Shown piece by piece: positions 46,128 to 57,448 of a stretch of 64,000 bases of DNA. Below the pieces are notes generated by a model, which saw only the letters and a list, made by a program, of their open reading frames with translations, was not told the DNA's origin and did no database searches. The first letter of the stretch is position 1. Each line of letters starts with the position of its first letter. Source of the DNA: Rhypophila decipiens. Its lineage: Eukaryota > Ascomycota > Sordariomycetes > Sordariales > Naviculisporaceae. A program made the translations under genes and the position numbers. The stretch is taken from assembly GCA_033297075.1 (NCBI GenBank), contig MU858218.1, forward strand, positions 17,506 through 81,505, written 5' to 3'.

Positions 46128-48336
46128 CTACACACGTCTTACGACGAACATCGCTGAGATGTAGGCTCGCACAATCTCCGATATGGGCCGGGCACCGCTT
46201 TGCCTTCCTGTGGTGCTCGCTATTGTGCTGATGACATCGGCGTCTTGGATCCCCGCCTCTCGCTGCTGCTCGTCCAAGTCCAAGGCATCCATATTTTGGA
46301 TTTTCCAGCTCCTCAGAAGCCATACTAGGTGTGTAGAGGTCAGCATGTATCATTCTGTACGACGTAAATGTGAGGTAGGGTCTTCGCATACTCGATAGGA
46401 AGGATGCAACGTATAACGCGCCGGTCAATGTTTGGACTTTGATGTATCCATCTACGCCATGGTCACGCAGACACAGTCCAATCACCTCGGCACTGGAGAC
46501 ATCAAGAGTGATCAGCAAGCTGCACAAGGATAAAAGCCGGATATCGGTGTTCAGAGCAACAGATGCGCTTGGGTTGACCTACAATGTAGAGGGAAGAACG
46601 AGCGCTAGCCAGTACATGGAAAGAGCTACGGGTATTAGTACGACAATCAGTTCACCACGCCATAAGGAGTAATGGAAAACTTACCAGACGGGAGCAACTG
46701 CAGACCGACTACTTCTGCACCAACAGGAGCCTTTCCACCGAGTTAGTCCCGTATCCTGTATAGCGATTCGAAAGCAGGCAGCTGAACAGAGTGCAGGGAT
46801 GACCCAACATACCACACAAGGCCAGAGAACGCCAGCAAACACGCCAAAAAGTGCGTATATAATCAGGCCAGGATAGTGTTTTCCCGCCAAGATCCAGAGA
46901 AGGAACGCTGTAACACAAGCAACCAACGTCCCCAAGCCAGCAACGTTGAGCCTCCCGAATCTGTCGCTGGCGAGGCCAATAACGGGTCTGCCAATACCCT
47001 GAGATACTGCTCGTGGTGTAAGAAGAAGCAGCACAGTCAGTAACAGATAGAACACTGTAGGCAGCAAAGAGAAACTCACAATTGAACACAGCCGCGGCGA
47101 TGGAGCCCTGGGTTGCCGTGAAGCCCACTACCTGGGCATAGTCCGTGATGGAAAACACCACGATGATGTAGCTGATGATGCCAAAGAATCCCCAGCCAAT
47201 ATAAAACCAGTACTCGATCCGCCTGAACAGCGGCAGATGAAATGCTACATGGATGGCGCCCACGGCCTTATTCCTATCCCTCACGGTCAAAGTGCAGGCG
47301 CCGTTGACCACAAATGAGATGATGGCCAGGATACGAAAGGCCCATGCCAGACCCAGGTTGGAGATCATGGCGTTGGTGGCGAGCGAGTAGGTGAGACCGC
47401 CGAGGCCCGAGCCACCGGCCGCAATGGCGTTGGCAAACGACCTTCGTTTCACGAACCATTGGGGAATCAGACCAACTGTGGCCGTGAAGCAGAACCCCAT
47501 CCCGAGGCCGAAGCATACCCCTTGGCTCAGAATCAGATGCCATATCTGAGTTGAAAAGGAGGCACCGATGAATGATATCCTTTGAAGACGGCGGTCAGCT
47601 GAAACAACTGCAACGAGTCTTGAACATTGCTGTGTGACCGAGACAGAATAGACTCACGCTTCAAGAACAGTCCCTATCCTCAAGGTCGTTGTCGTACCAA
47701 AGTATCCAATACAAACCGTGACTATGGGGGAGACAAGTAAGGCTGGAGGCTAAAGTTAGCTATTGGGCAAGGATTGTTTCTGTGACTTCCCCCTGAATCA
47801 GCCCGGACAGAGCATACGGGTACCTACCTATCGACACAGATAAGCCGCCAACAAAGGCAAAGCTGAGAGGTGATGCTCCGGCAATAAGGTCTGACCGCAG
47901 GTAGTATGCAAGGAACACAGCATATGACTTGTGGCAGGCGAGAGTGTCAATGAATGTTCTCTCAGTGACCCAGACGAGACTTGTCAGAACTGCAGGGAAC
48001 CGAACCTACCGAGTTCAAGCCCCATGTGTGAGCGTTGATCAAGGTAACCGACGTAACAACCACCCTGAACAATTCATGTTAGGTAATGATGCTTGCTTAT
48101 TGGTATTTCAACAGTGGACAATGAACCCACCATCCATAGCCTCCTTCTTTAAATTCAGCCTCCTTCTCTCCCGATTCACTGTTGCCAGCGCTATTATCTG
48201 AGCTGAGCTGCTTTTTGTCTACTGCAGTCACAGCCACATCATCCATTCCTGAGGCCAATATCTGAGGCGTCGGCGAAGACGATCTCGGTGTGTCATCTTG
48301 CTCTCCTCGGGAGGCTGTCAGTCCAGTCGACAGCAT
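46128..48336 (-). CDS. MFS transporter of the monocarboxylate (MCT/Mch) family
   Basis: Ten exons, complement(join(46128..46324,46392..46492,46583..46625,46685..46730,46813..47006,47080..47579,47658..47742,47828..47927,48010..48064,48131..48336)), give 508 residues with phase kept throughout. After a 60-residue acidic cytosolic arm comes the family signature GGYGWVVV at the first membrane segment, then about 12 hydrophobic helices (for example CFGLGMGFCFTATVGLIPQW, IEYWFYIGWGFFGIISYIIV, LVACVTAFLLWILAG). The loop between helices 8 and 9 reads QGIGRPVIGLASDRFGRLN, typical of MCT-like porters. The C-terminus is about 70 residues and hydrophilic. Substrates in fungi include monocarboxylates and other small organics; this one is unknown. 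Exon 6 has a tandem acceptor (GAGCAG) that could add or drop one codon. The 3' end is only 109 bp from the convergent SCS-like gene. Confidence 0.9.
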
Positions 48337-50327
48337 CTGGGCCTCCTGAAGGGCAAGATACAACCGCCAAGGTTATACACAAGTCAGATACAGCCGGTAA
48401 TATGACAAATTTCAGGAGTAGAGAATTGTGTCAATCGTTTGTGTGGATCTCATGCCAAGAAGGCTGGACCTGGCGGAATTGGGTCTCCGGAGACGGAGAT
48501 AGTGAGGGCCGGGAAAGTTGGAACGGAAGATTGGCACCCGGTGAGCAGAGTGGCCGATCAATGACGAACCGAAAACCGGGCCGGTATGGAGAAAAAGGCA
48601 ATTGGACGGGTTCCGGGGATGAGACGTCTTCAAGAGAATGATGAGAGCAGACTCCTGCCCCTATAATACCTTGCGCATAAAATGGATGGAACGGCTTACC
48701 AACGTCCCGGAAACAATTTGCCATCACCCCGCTCGTTGACAGCGATGACGGCTAGGTTGATCCTAGGCTCGTGGCCGTGAGGACTGAAGAACTACAAAGA
48801 GAAACCGGGATTAAAATAGGCATGGCCGGTGGATGCACGATGCCATGGCGGATCTCCTTCCTACTTAGCTCCTATGATCAGCCGTTTGCGTTACCATACA
48901 ACACGACTGCGTCGGTGAAGCGGATATCTGCCAAAGGATTCTCAGGGCATGACCATATAAAATGCCGGTTTGCCGACAGGCCTGAGAGCTTACCAGTACC
49001 AGCCAGCGACCCAGTGTTGTTGAAGAACGAAGAAGCAGCGTACAGAGCTCCTGCACGAATTTCACCACTATAGAGGGACGGGAAGGTGCGAAATCAGTCC
49101 CGTTGGGTCCCAGTTCCCACCACTGCCACCCTCCCGGGTCCAGTCCATCTGCAAGAAAGCGTCACCGCCGATGCCCGGTGGACGGAGTGTACGCTGTGCT
49201 GACCGGAAAGGGGGTCATATCCCGACCAAAATACGGACTGTATCCGTATCTCGTGTACAAGACCAGTAGAGCGAGCCTACAACTTCTTGTAATGCAGTCA
49301 ATGGTCGGGCATTTCCAGAAGCTTTTGGCACCTCGGTTTCTAACTGAAGAATCCGCTCTTACACGTGGCAAAAGGACGATTCCCCGCCGTGGAGAGGAGA
49401 GTCCTTAGCCCGGGATCGGTTGTGCCAAGAAAGGACCAAGTGCTGATAGGAGGCGGGCCGGCTTTTGACCGGCAATAACAGATCGGGTAGCGGACGACTG
49501 GAGAAAATCGGGATTACCCGAGAAGCACATCACAAAGAACGGGTCTGTTGCCAGATTTCAGATAAATATTCACCTGCCACAGGAGCCACTTTGATGTTGA
49601 AATTGGCTCCGGGTGATCTGTAGACAGCTGTCTCGGGAGGCTGCAAGTCAATATCCACTGTGGAAGGTGAATTGCCTGTCAGCGCAGGTTTGTCAAAGGC
49701 AACAGAGCTGGCCAGAAGCTGAAGAACCACTGACGGGAGTGGACGACAGGTCACAGTGGGGAGAAACCGCGGAAACGCGCTAACCAATGCAACACTAGTG
49801 GTACAATGTGGCCCGTGAGTGGAGCGACACCAGCCGCGCTCAGCGGACGTCGCGGACAACAGGCCGGGAAGGTTCACACAGCTTCCCCAAATCGGGCGGT
49901 CGCCGGGGGAACCCCAAGCTGAGAAAACAAAACGAACCAATTAAAATGAAGCCAGATCTCGTCCCCTGCTATTTTTTCACCTGAATCCAACCCAGACGAT
50001 CCTCCTCTAGACCAACTTTCCTGACTCACCTCACTCCCTCACCAGGTTCTTGCCTAGCAACCTTGTGGGACATATTGAAACTCTGCGGCACTTGTAAACA
50101 TTACACATCATTAGCCTTTGTATACCAACAACATTCTCATACCTCCTATATCCTATACATAATATCGTCCAAGCTCTTGGGCGCCTGCTCCAACCACGTT
50201 CTCAAACAAACTTCACTGTTCGATCAACACTGAATCTACCGTTTGCATCGTCCCTATCATCGCCAGCTTAATTGTTTGCCCGTTGCCTCTTCGCCCTGCA
50301 ACAACCCACCTCAACCTCCCGGCCGCC
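48337..50327. other. Intergenic, divergent promoter region
   Basis: A 2-kb region between the MFS gene (-) and the LIM gene (+), so it holds both promoters. From about 49980 the + strand becomes pyrimidine-rich (ACC/CTC blocks), consistent with the LIM gene leader. No gene was found. Confidence 0.5.
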
Positions 50328-52975
50328 ATGTTTGCGAGGGGCAAATCCAAGGAGCGAAGCTCCTCCACTCGCAAGGTCACCCCACCGTCGCCGAGCTACA
50401 TGACGAATGAGCAGTTTGGTATGATGCGCGCTTTGGCCCAGGAGCTGTGGTGATGGCTGTATCGACCAGTGCTGACACCCATCCAGCGACCTACCTCGCA
50501 GAGCTGCGGAATAACCGCATGAACAGACCAGGCGGCGCAAGGCCGCAACCATCGCCGTCGTCGTCGTCGTCTCCGAAACGGGAACCACCTACACCTCTCG
50601 TACAACCCGCAAGCACTCGGCCCTCCATCGGAGTCCAGCCTTCGACAGGTGCCTCTACCAGCCACCAAAGATCACGCTCAGAAACCCCCGGTACACCCAC
50701 AGGTTTACCGGGCCGTCCATCCTTATCCGCCAGTGTCTCATCAAGATACTCTACCATGACCCGGGGCCGGGATTACTACCCTGACCGCCCAGTCCAGCCG
50801 CTGAAGCCTTCCGAAATTGTTCCTAGTGCGACCTATATCGAGCGCGGGCAGCGGTGGATGGAAAAGGAGGAGGCTGTGTCCCTGCGGGTTGCCATGGAGG
50901 ACATGGACTTGAAGGGAAAGACGCAAAAAGAGGGTGATGGGAATGATGGCGAGGACCCTGAAGAGAAACGACTCTATAATGCGGCGCTTGACGAGGCTGC
51001 GGAGCTCGTCTGGCGACACCAAAATCCCGGAAAGATTCCCAAGCCTGGTGCTGCGTATGCCTACCGGCCCCATCTGCGCAAGAACAGCTATGCCCATGCT
51101 CGTACCGCTAGTGCCGGTCTGTACGGCAACGATGTTGCGCCGACTGGTCTGGCTCGGGATCCCACGTCGCGTTCAGTCTCGGGAAGCTCCTCGGGCAGCG
51201 ATGGCCCAGGCTCGTTGAGAAGCCGCTCTTCGTTTACCTCGTCCCACCTGCCGTCTGGCCGTACAAGTCTGGAACGGTCAGCACCGCCCGTGTCGGATAG
51301 ACGGCTCCCCAAATCATATGGCTCTGTCACTGCGAACGCATCTCATTCGCACCAAAAGAACCGCCGAAGCAGTCTAAAAAGGAACATCAGCGGCGAGGTC
51401 CAGAAGCCCTTCTCGGGCGATCAGATATGGGAAGAGCCTGAGGCCCGGACATCTACTACTTCGGACGACTCGGCACTTTCTGCCACTGTTCAGCCTCTGA
51501 GGGCCAAGCCAAAGAACCCTTTGAACCGGGTGCAATTTGCGTCAGATATGCCTGCCATTGCGGATGTCTCGTCCTCCCCGCCGCCACCGCCTCCCAAGGT
51601 CGTCTCCAAAGTTGAGATCCACAAGAACCCACCCACACAGTCTCGAAATCCTCAATATACCATGAACCAACGCTCAGAATCCCCCATTGAGCGCGAGACT
51701 GCTGTGCCACGCAAACACGGCATGGAGATCCGCAGTGAAGACATCAGACAGGCCACAAGCATGAGGCTGAGGGACCGCAGCCCCAAGCTTCCCACGCCGT
51801 CAGCCGTCAGCGACAGCCCAGGCCGACCCATCGTAAGCTTTGACCGAAACTGGAAGTCCTCTGAGGAGGCGGCGACTGATAGTGCCCCAGAAGAGTCGAG
51901 ATTCAAGCGAGGAGCGAACCGCTCGACGCCCCTTGTCCCTACTATCTCTGTTACGGAAGATATTCCGACCTCGTCTTCGGCCCCGACACCGTCGTCCCGT
52001 CGTTCACAGCCACCACCACCGCCCGGCATTCAAGTGAACGGACCTCCCTCGATTCCCACGATATCCGTGTCTGATGATTCCGCTCCATCTATCCCCACGA
52101 TCGTCCTTCCCGACGATCCAGATTCCAATGACACCAACATTCCCGTCATTGTGACCCCTGACGACGGCCCGAGTGCTGCTCCCCAGTCCCGGCGACCGCT
52201 CCCAGTTCCCCAACCTGGGGCTCCTCGTGTGCGTCAACAAGCGGCCCGTCCGCGTGGGCATTGGTCACCCGCTTCCCAACCAGCTGGTACCCGAGCCACA
52301 GCCCGTTGCCACGAGTGCGGGCACTTCATCGAGGGCCGCTTCGTGTCTCTCGCGGGGACCTCGGAGCGCTTCCACCCACAGTGCTTCCGGTGCTACACGT
52401 GCGGCACTTCGCTCGAAGCGCTGGAAATTTCCCCCGAGCCAGACGCTCACCGGGCTGCCCGTCTCGAGCGCATCGCCCGTCGAGCAGCAGGCGAGAGGCT
52501 CCCCGAAGAGCCCGGCGAGACCATGGCCGAAGACGGCGACGAGCGCCTCCGCCTCTATTGCCATCTAGACTGGCATGAGATGTTTGCGCCGCGGTGCAAG
52601 CACTGCAGGACACCCATCATGGGTGAGCACGTGGTTGCCCTCGGAGCCCACTGGCACTTTGGGCACTTCTTTTGCGCCGAGTGCGGCGATCCCTTTGAGC
52701 GAGGCATGACGCACATCGAGAAGGACGGCTACGCCTGGTGCGTCTCGTGCCAGACCAAGCGGACCGAACGCCGGGCCCCCAAGTGCCGTCGGTGCAAGAA
52801 GGCCGTCATCGGGCAGTATGTCCAGGCCCTGGGCGGCGAGTGGCATGACGAGTGTTTTCGCTGCAATACCTGCGGCGGCGGGTTCGACGACGGGCAGATC
52901 TTCCCCAGGGAGCGGCCCGGTGGCCAGTCTGTCGTCTTGTGCACCCCGTGTATGGAAATGGAGTTGAAGGCTTGA
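50328..52975 (+). CDS. LIM-domain protein with three C-terminal LIM modules (paxillin-like)
   Basis: Two exons, join(50328..50418,50487..52975), give 859 residues. The first exon (MFARGKSKERSSSTRKVTPP, ending SYMTNEQF) joins in phase to ATYLAELRNNRMNRPG. About 600 residues of Ser/Pro/Arg-rich, disordered sequence follow. Three LIM domains fill the last 230: CHECGHF...CFRCYTC...CHLDWHEM; CKHC...FFCAECGDPF...CVSC; CRRC...CFRCNTCGGGF...CTPC. LIM1 carries an extra segment of roughly 45 residues before its second zinc half. Layout and length match fungal paxillin-like Pxl1, which known work places at the cytokinetic ring and growing tips with Rho/Rac signalling. The ATG at 50328 follows a pyrimidine-rich leader. 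Which LIM subfamily it belongs to is an inference. Confidence 0.92.
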
Positions 52976-54008
52976 ACGAACGTGACAATGACAGGGTTGT
53001 ATTTTCCTATCCACGACCCACGACCGACAACCGACGCCGACGACCGACGACCGACGATAATGATTAATAAGCATCCTGTTTGCATGTAGTAGGATATGAG
53101 CCCCTGCTTTTGGTGTTTGGCTGGCTTGCTTAACGATGTTTGTTTATTTTGCCGCTTTCATGTTTGGTATATTTTCATGTATGGTTGGCGTTTCCATGTT
53201 TGAGTTGCTTTGGTTGTCCTTCTGCAAATTCATTGAGCGAGGGAGTACATCCAAGTGTAGCGTTGCATAATTAGGTTTGATGATAATGGTTATTTTGCAT
53301 TTCATGTTGCTCCATTAGAACCTGTAGAGGAAAAGACTTTCCAGACGATTACACGAATTTGAGAAATTGAGTGTATTGAGATTAACGAAGAAACGGTTTC
53401 TGGGATCGAAGTAACGTGAGAGCAAGACATGGTCTCTACTCTTCTCATGCCTAGGGTAAAGCTTGGTGCAGCATCTCTCTCCGTACAGTACCTCACCCAG
53501 GCATCAGCTGTCCTCTAATCCCAAGAGAAAATCCATGGGTCGACTTCCAGGCAACGAGGTGAAAGACCAGATTGACTTAACACTGAGAAGGAAATATCTG
53601 GGATAAAGACCCTGATAGGGATGTCTAAGCTAGACGAGAGCCATCCAAGATTCCCATGCGCAGAGACTGCACGCCTGAGATGCTGGAAAACATCTCAACT
53701 AACGACGAAGAAGCGAGATGAAAACAAACACAGAGAAAAACCAAGTATAAAACCAGTGAAAAAAAGCATCGAGTTTCCTTAAATGGCGCCAATCCTGTCC
53801 TTCTGCCATTCGTTTCGTGTAGTTCGCCCTGTTCCCTCGTCTGTAAACCTTACTCCGTTCTGCTTCAGGAGGAGCATTTCCGCCAAGAGCAGAAGTTGAA
53901 GGCAACATCATTGGCAAGATGTGTCGCATGGTTCTTGTAGACTTGTGTAGCCTCAGATCGCCGGCATCCCGGTGCATACACATGTGAAATCCACATCGCG
54001 TCGTGAGA
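52976..54008. other. Intergenic, convergent 3' flanks
   Basis: 3' flanks of the LIM gene (+) and SUMO (-). A short-period repeat of ACGACCGA-like units follows the LIM stop codon. T-rich DNA near 53100-53290 fits polyadenylation signals. No gene was seen. Confidence 0.55.
53012..53058. repeat. Imperfect tandem CGACCGACGA-type repeat
   Basis: Degenerate tandem copies of a 7-8 bp unit (ACGACCG) lie just after the LIM gene stop codon, in the presumed 3' UTR. Confidence 0.7.
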
Positions 54009-54382
54009 CTACCAGCCGCCAACTTGTTCCTGGTGCACCTCAAGCGTATCGCCGTCTTGCATTTCAAGCTGCGAACCGAAACAAGCCAGGTCAGTGGGAA
54101 GGTCTAGGCACACAATGACTGATGGGTCGCGTGGCAACTTACAGTGTCTGGGGTATCTGTCGGTTGGACACGCTGGCCTTCGAAGAGGAAACGGACCGAA
54201 CTCAAAGCCTTGCCCTGTCGCTCGCAGAAGGCCGACATGAGCTTCTCTAGCTTTGTGCTGCGCTTGATCTTGAAGAAGACCTCGTTGTTGTTATCGGTAA
54301 CCTTGATGTTGAGGTGTTCGGAGGCACCACCGCCACCGCCCTCTTGCTGCGCCGGGCTTCCGCTATCTGCGTTGTCCGCCAT
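54009..54382 (-). CDS. SMT3: Small ubiquitin-like modifier SUMO (Smt3/Pmt3)
   Basis: Two exons, complement(join(54009..54068,54143..54382)), give 99 residues. The intron (GTAAGT to TTCGCAG) joins RVQPTDTPDT to LEMQDGDTLEVHQEQVGG in phase. A flexible N-terminus (MADNADSGSPAQQEGGGGGA) precedes the beta-grasp fold (HLNIKVTDNNNEVFFKIKRS, FCERQGKALSSVRFLFEGQR). The protein ends in Gly97-Gly98 followed by a single Trp, so the Ulp protease would remove just one residue to expose the diglycine. By family knowledge SUMO is conjugated to lysines through Aos1/Uba2, Ubc9 and E3 ligases and is usually essential. The start is the only ATG before the fold. Confidence 0.97.
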
Positions 54383-56155
54383 TGTATTTAATCGTTCACA
54401 GAACCAGGAACGGTTTCGGGTTCTGGAGAGGTCGAGTTGAGTTGTCAGTTGATAGAGCAGAGCGCAGATGGAGAATATGGTCGATTTGAGTGTGATTGCA
54501 GAAAGTTTCGTGGTATTTGGTAAGAAGAGTCTGGGACGTGGAAGTGGAGGATAAAATCTGGAGTGAGGGCGACGTTCCAGAACCTCTTGTAAATGTACTG
54601 GGCGAAGATGCGACGCGCTCGATCGCGTTGCCTGGGGTTTGCTCGGTGGGGAGAGAACGGTGGAATACTCACATGGATTCGGGGTTGCGCAAAAGAGAGG
54701 GATAGTTTGGGAGAGCTCTGGTTTCGAGGACGATGCCGAAGAGATCGTGTGGGAAGATGTCCAAGTTGCAAGGCGGGATGAAGACGCCAGGCGGGTCGGA
54801 GGTTGAGGTTCAGTGTTCGCCGCGAACTTGCTTTGGGTTTGGTGTGGGTGGGAGGGGCTCACTTGGTTGCCCCTCGTTTGGTGGGGCAAATAGAGTTGTG
54901 TGCGGCGGTAAGGCCGGGAGGAAAATAAACGGACGATTTCAGTCTGCCTTTCCGTTTATACGGTCACGGCGGAATCTTGACAGATGAATTCAATATGCCT
55001 AACTCGGAGCCTTCGGTCAAAAGAACCGAAACTAGGGGTAGAGAAGAAAATGGGGTTATGCAAGCCGGTTTGTTGGTAAAAACGTTGGTGAAAACGTTGC
55101 ATCTATTTGGCAAGCAGTCGTCAATGAAGCTCAAGACTATCAACGCAAGCACCAGACGAAATAAAGAATCCCCAGCGGGGGCCTGGGTGACTTTCTCCTG
55201 GAAGGCAAACCTGACTGACGGTGGCCACGGCTGCCTAAAATATGCCTATTAGAGTTCTCACCCAGAGTCGTGAGGTGTGTAACTCAGGCTATCAGTCCGT
55301 AAAGTCCACCCTCCGCCGAGTAATACAATGTACCGATCCTACGACTGGATATTTATGATAGTATCAACATGAGTTGCAGAATGTCTTCATTTGAATAGAG
55401 GTCCAATATCGACGCCAGGATGTGCATTTGATGTATACTACGGATACTCCGTACGATTCTGTATACCCAAGAGAAAGCTTTGAACCAACCTGGAACTCAG
55501 GGCTTGGCAAGAGTCTCAATGATACTGAACTCAGTCCAAACTCTCGCGGCAAGTATGAGGCTCAAAACCCTGTCTTTCTTCGATATGAATCTTGACTTTA
55601 TCCGCTGCCAATAACTGCTGTTATGATCATGTATTACCAAACGTGTATTGGCGTTCCTTTGCAACCGAAGTCTCATTTCACAAGCTGGGCCAGATGGTTC
55701 TCTAGGAATTCAACTCTGATATTTGTTGTTGAACCCTTTTGAATGATTTGAGATGATCCTTTATACATAGCTGAGTATATAAAATATCTTGAATCCCTTT
55801 ATTCTTCATAGTTTATACGGTAATGCTTTTGAAGCACTGTCCGAAACCTATAAAGTCTCGATCTACAGTGGAGTTGAGAAGGCAGTTAGCGGCGCTGTGA
55901 TTGGAGTTGCAGTGGCACATGTACCAAAGACCTGGGTTCCTGACATCATTGTTCCTCTGTTCACCAATTCATTCCAAACGTCCCTTGTACCGTTCATTCC
56001 AGCTATCACCATCACGAACAATTGGTCGAGTTCAACCTCGAAACACAACCCAGGGCAAGCCAAATATCAATCGTGAGGGGCACTACGAAACGAATTGCAC
56101 ATGGTGAGAGCTCCGCCGCGTGTCCTGGATTCCCAGGAGCACAAAACTGACTAGA
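54383..56155. other. Intergenic, SUMO promoter and CMC4 upstream region
   Basis: This holds the SUMO promoter and leader and the upstream region of CMC4. A TACTCCGTA nonamer occurs at 55445-55453. The missing first exon of CMC4 probably lies near the 3' side of this stretch (see CMC4). Confidence 0.5.
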
Positions 56156-56551
56156 GATCTCGTTGAGAAACAGAGTCCTGAAGATGACATCAAGGCGAAC
56201 CCGCCTTGTCACCCTCGAGCGGTTCGTTCAGCCTCCCTTGCCCACTCAACTCTACTCACTTCAACCAGCTAAGCTGACAAAACAACTCTGGGGCAGTGTG
56301 CGATACAAGGTGAGATGAACTTGAGTCCCTGAGTCTCGTCCTTCTTTCGGACACTGAATCCAACCATTCTACGGACAGACTGTTTAACTCGGAATGGCTA
56401 CAACGAGGCCAAGTGCACCCAATTCATCGATGCGCTTTACGAATGCTGCAAAGCGTTCTATGATAAGAACGGCGATGATGCGACGACCGTCAGTTGCCCC
56501 AAGGCTCATTTACTGCGACTGAAGATGGAGCAGCGCAAGGGCAATGCGTAG
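56156..56551 (+). CDS. CMC4: Twin CX9C mitochondrial protein CMC4 (5' end unresolved)
   Basis: Three recognisable exons: 56156..56221, 56297..56309 and 56379..56551. They give DLVEKQSPEDDIKANPPCHP, RACAIQDC, then LTRNGYNEAKCTQFIDALYE and CCKAFYDKNGDDATTVSCPK before the end RLKMEQRKGNA. The two CX9C pairs (C-HPRACAIQD-C and C-TQFIDALYE-C) and the CHPRACAIQ block identify CMC4, an intermembrane-space protein imported through Mia40 and linked to respiratory-chain assembly. The middle exon is only 13 nt. In this frame there is no ATG before the first stop upstream (56105-56107), so a first exon must be spliced in. An ATG at 56101 followed at once by GTGAGA looks like a start-plus-donor, but no acceptor joins it in frame. 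The true start is therefore not decided. Confidence 0.8.
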
Positions 56552-57448
56552 ATAGAGAGGCGAATTGTACTTCAAATATCCATAGACAATCAGAATGATC
56601 TGTACCACTAATCCAAGGATACGTCCACCCACAACCACCCGAGGGTGTCAGGCGACTTGAAAGAAAAGTGAATTCTTCTAGGCTATCATTGAGCGCGCAA
56701 AGAGGCCGTATAGACCTGAACAAGCAGTGAAGATCTTGTTCCGAGACTCTAATATGAACGCCATGACATTGAAGAAGAAAGAGGAAAAGAAGAGTCCAAA
56801 AATTTGGACGCGCAAAACCTTTTTGTATCGGATGCGCGCCCCACTCTGCGGACCAATGGTGCAAACGAATGCTTCACCGCCTAAAAGTGCCTCTCGCTCG
56901 GAGGACCCCAACTTGCCAAAGCTTCAGCGCGCCACCACCTTCATTGTTTCAAGTCTTTCGTCTCATGTTCTGCCGGACAAATTATCAAGGCGGTGAGCAA
57001 CATTCATTTGTACACTTACCTGGACCTAACAGCTTCCAACGAGCTGTCCGTGCAGCAAACCGGGGCTCACCTCACCAGCTTGTTAAGCGGGACTGCTGAA
57101 CCTCAGAGCCACGACCTCGTTGCAGCCAATCACCCGAAGGCATCGCCTGAATTTTGAGCCTCAAACGAGCGCGTCTCTTAACGAATAACAAGCGCAAGTG
57201 TTGACATTACACTGCGATCAAATTACACACAACTCCAATCCGACACCCGAGCTTATTCATTCATACCCGTCGTTGTCGCAAATATCGCCGAAAAGAACGT
57301 CAAGCTGCTTGCATAGATTAGAATGCGCATCCTCCACTAAACTTTCGCGTCTTTCGCCTAGCCTTCAGCCGTTAGGTTCAGTCAGGATATAGGATATTCT
57401 TTACGTTCGACAAAAGCGCATTTGCGCGCTCATTTTCAAGCCGATAAA
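56552..57448. other. Intergenic, tandem same-strand genes
   Basis: 3' flank of CMC4 and promoter or leader of NUP84. No gene was seen. Confidence 0.55.

Noticed and set aside
49530..49940. 136-codon minus frame upstream of the LIM gene
   Set aside because: No domain, composition bias or splice context; lies in a divergent promoter region.
56101..56119. First exon of CMC4 from ATG 56101 using a GTGTCC donor
   Set aside because: It would join in frame to an acceptor at 56155-56156, but the intron would be only 37 nt with no branch site.
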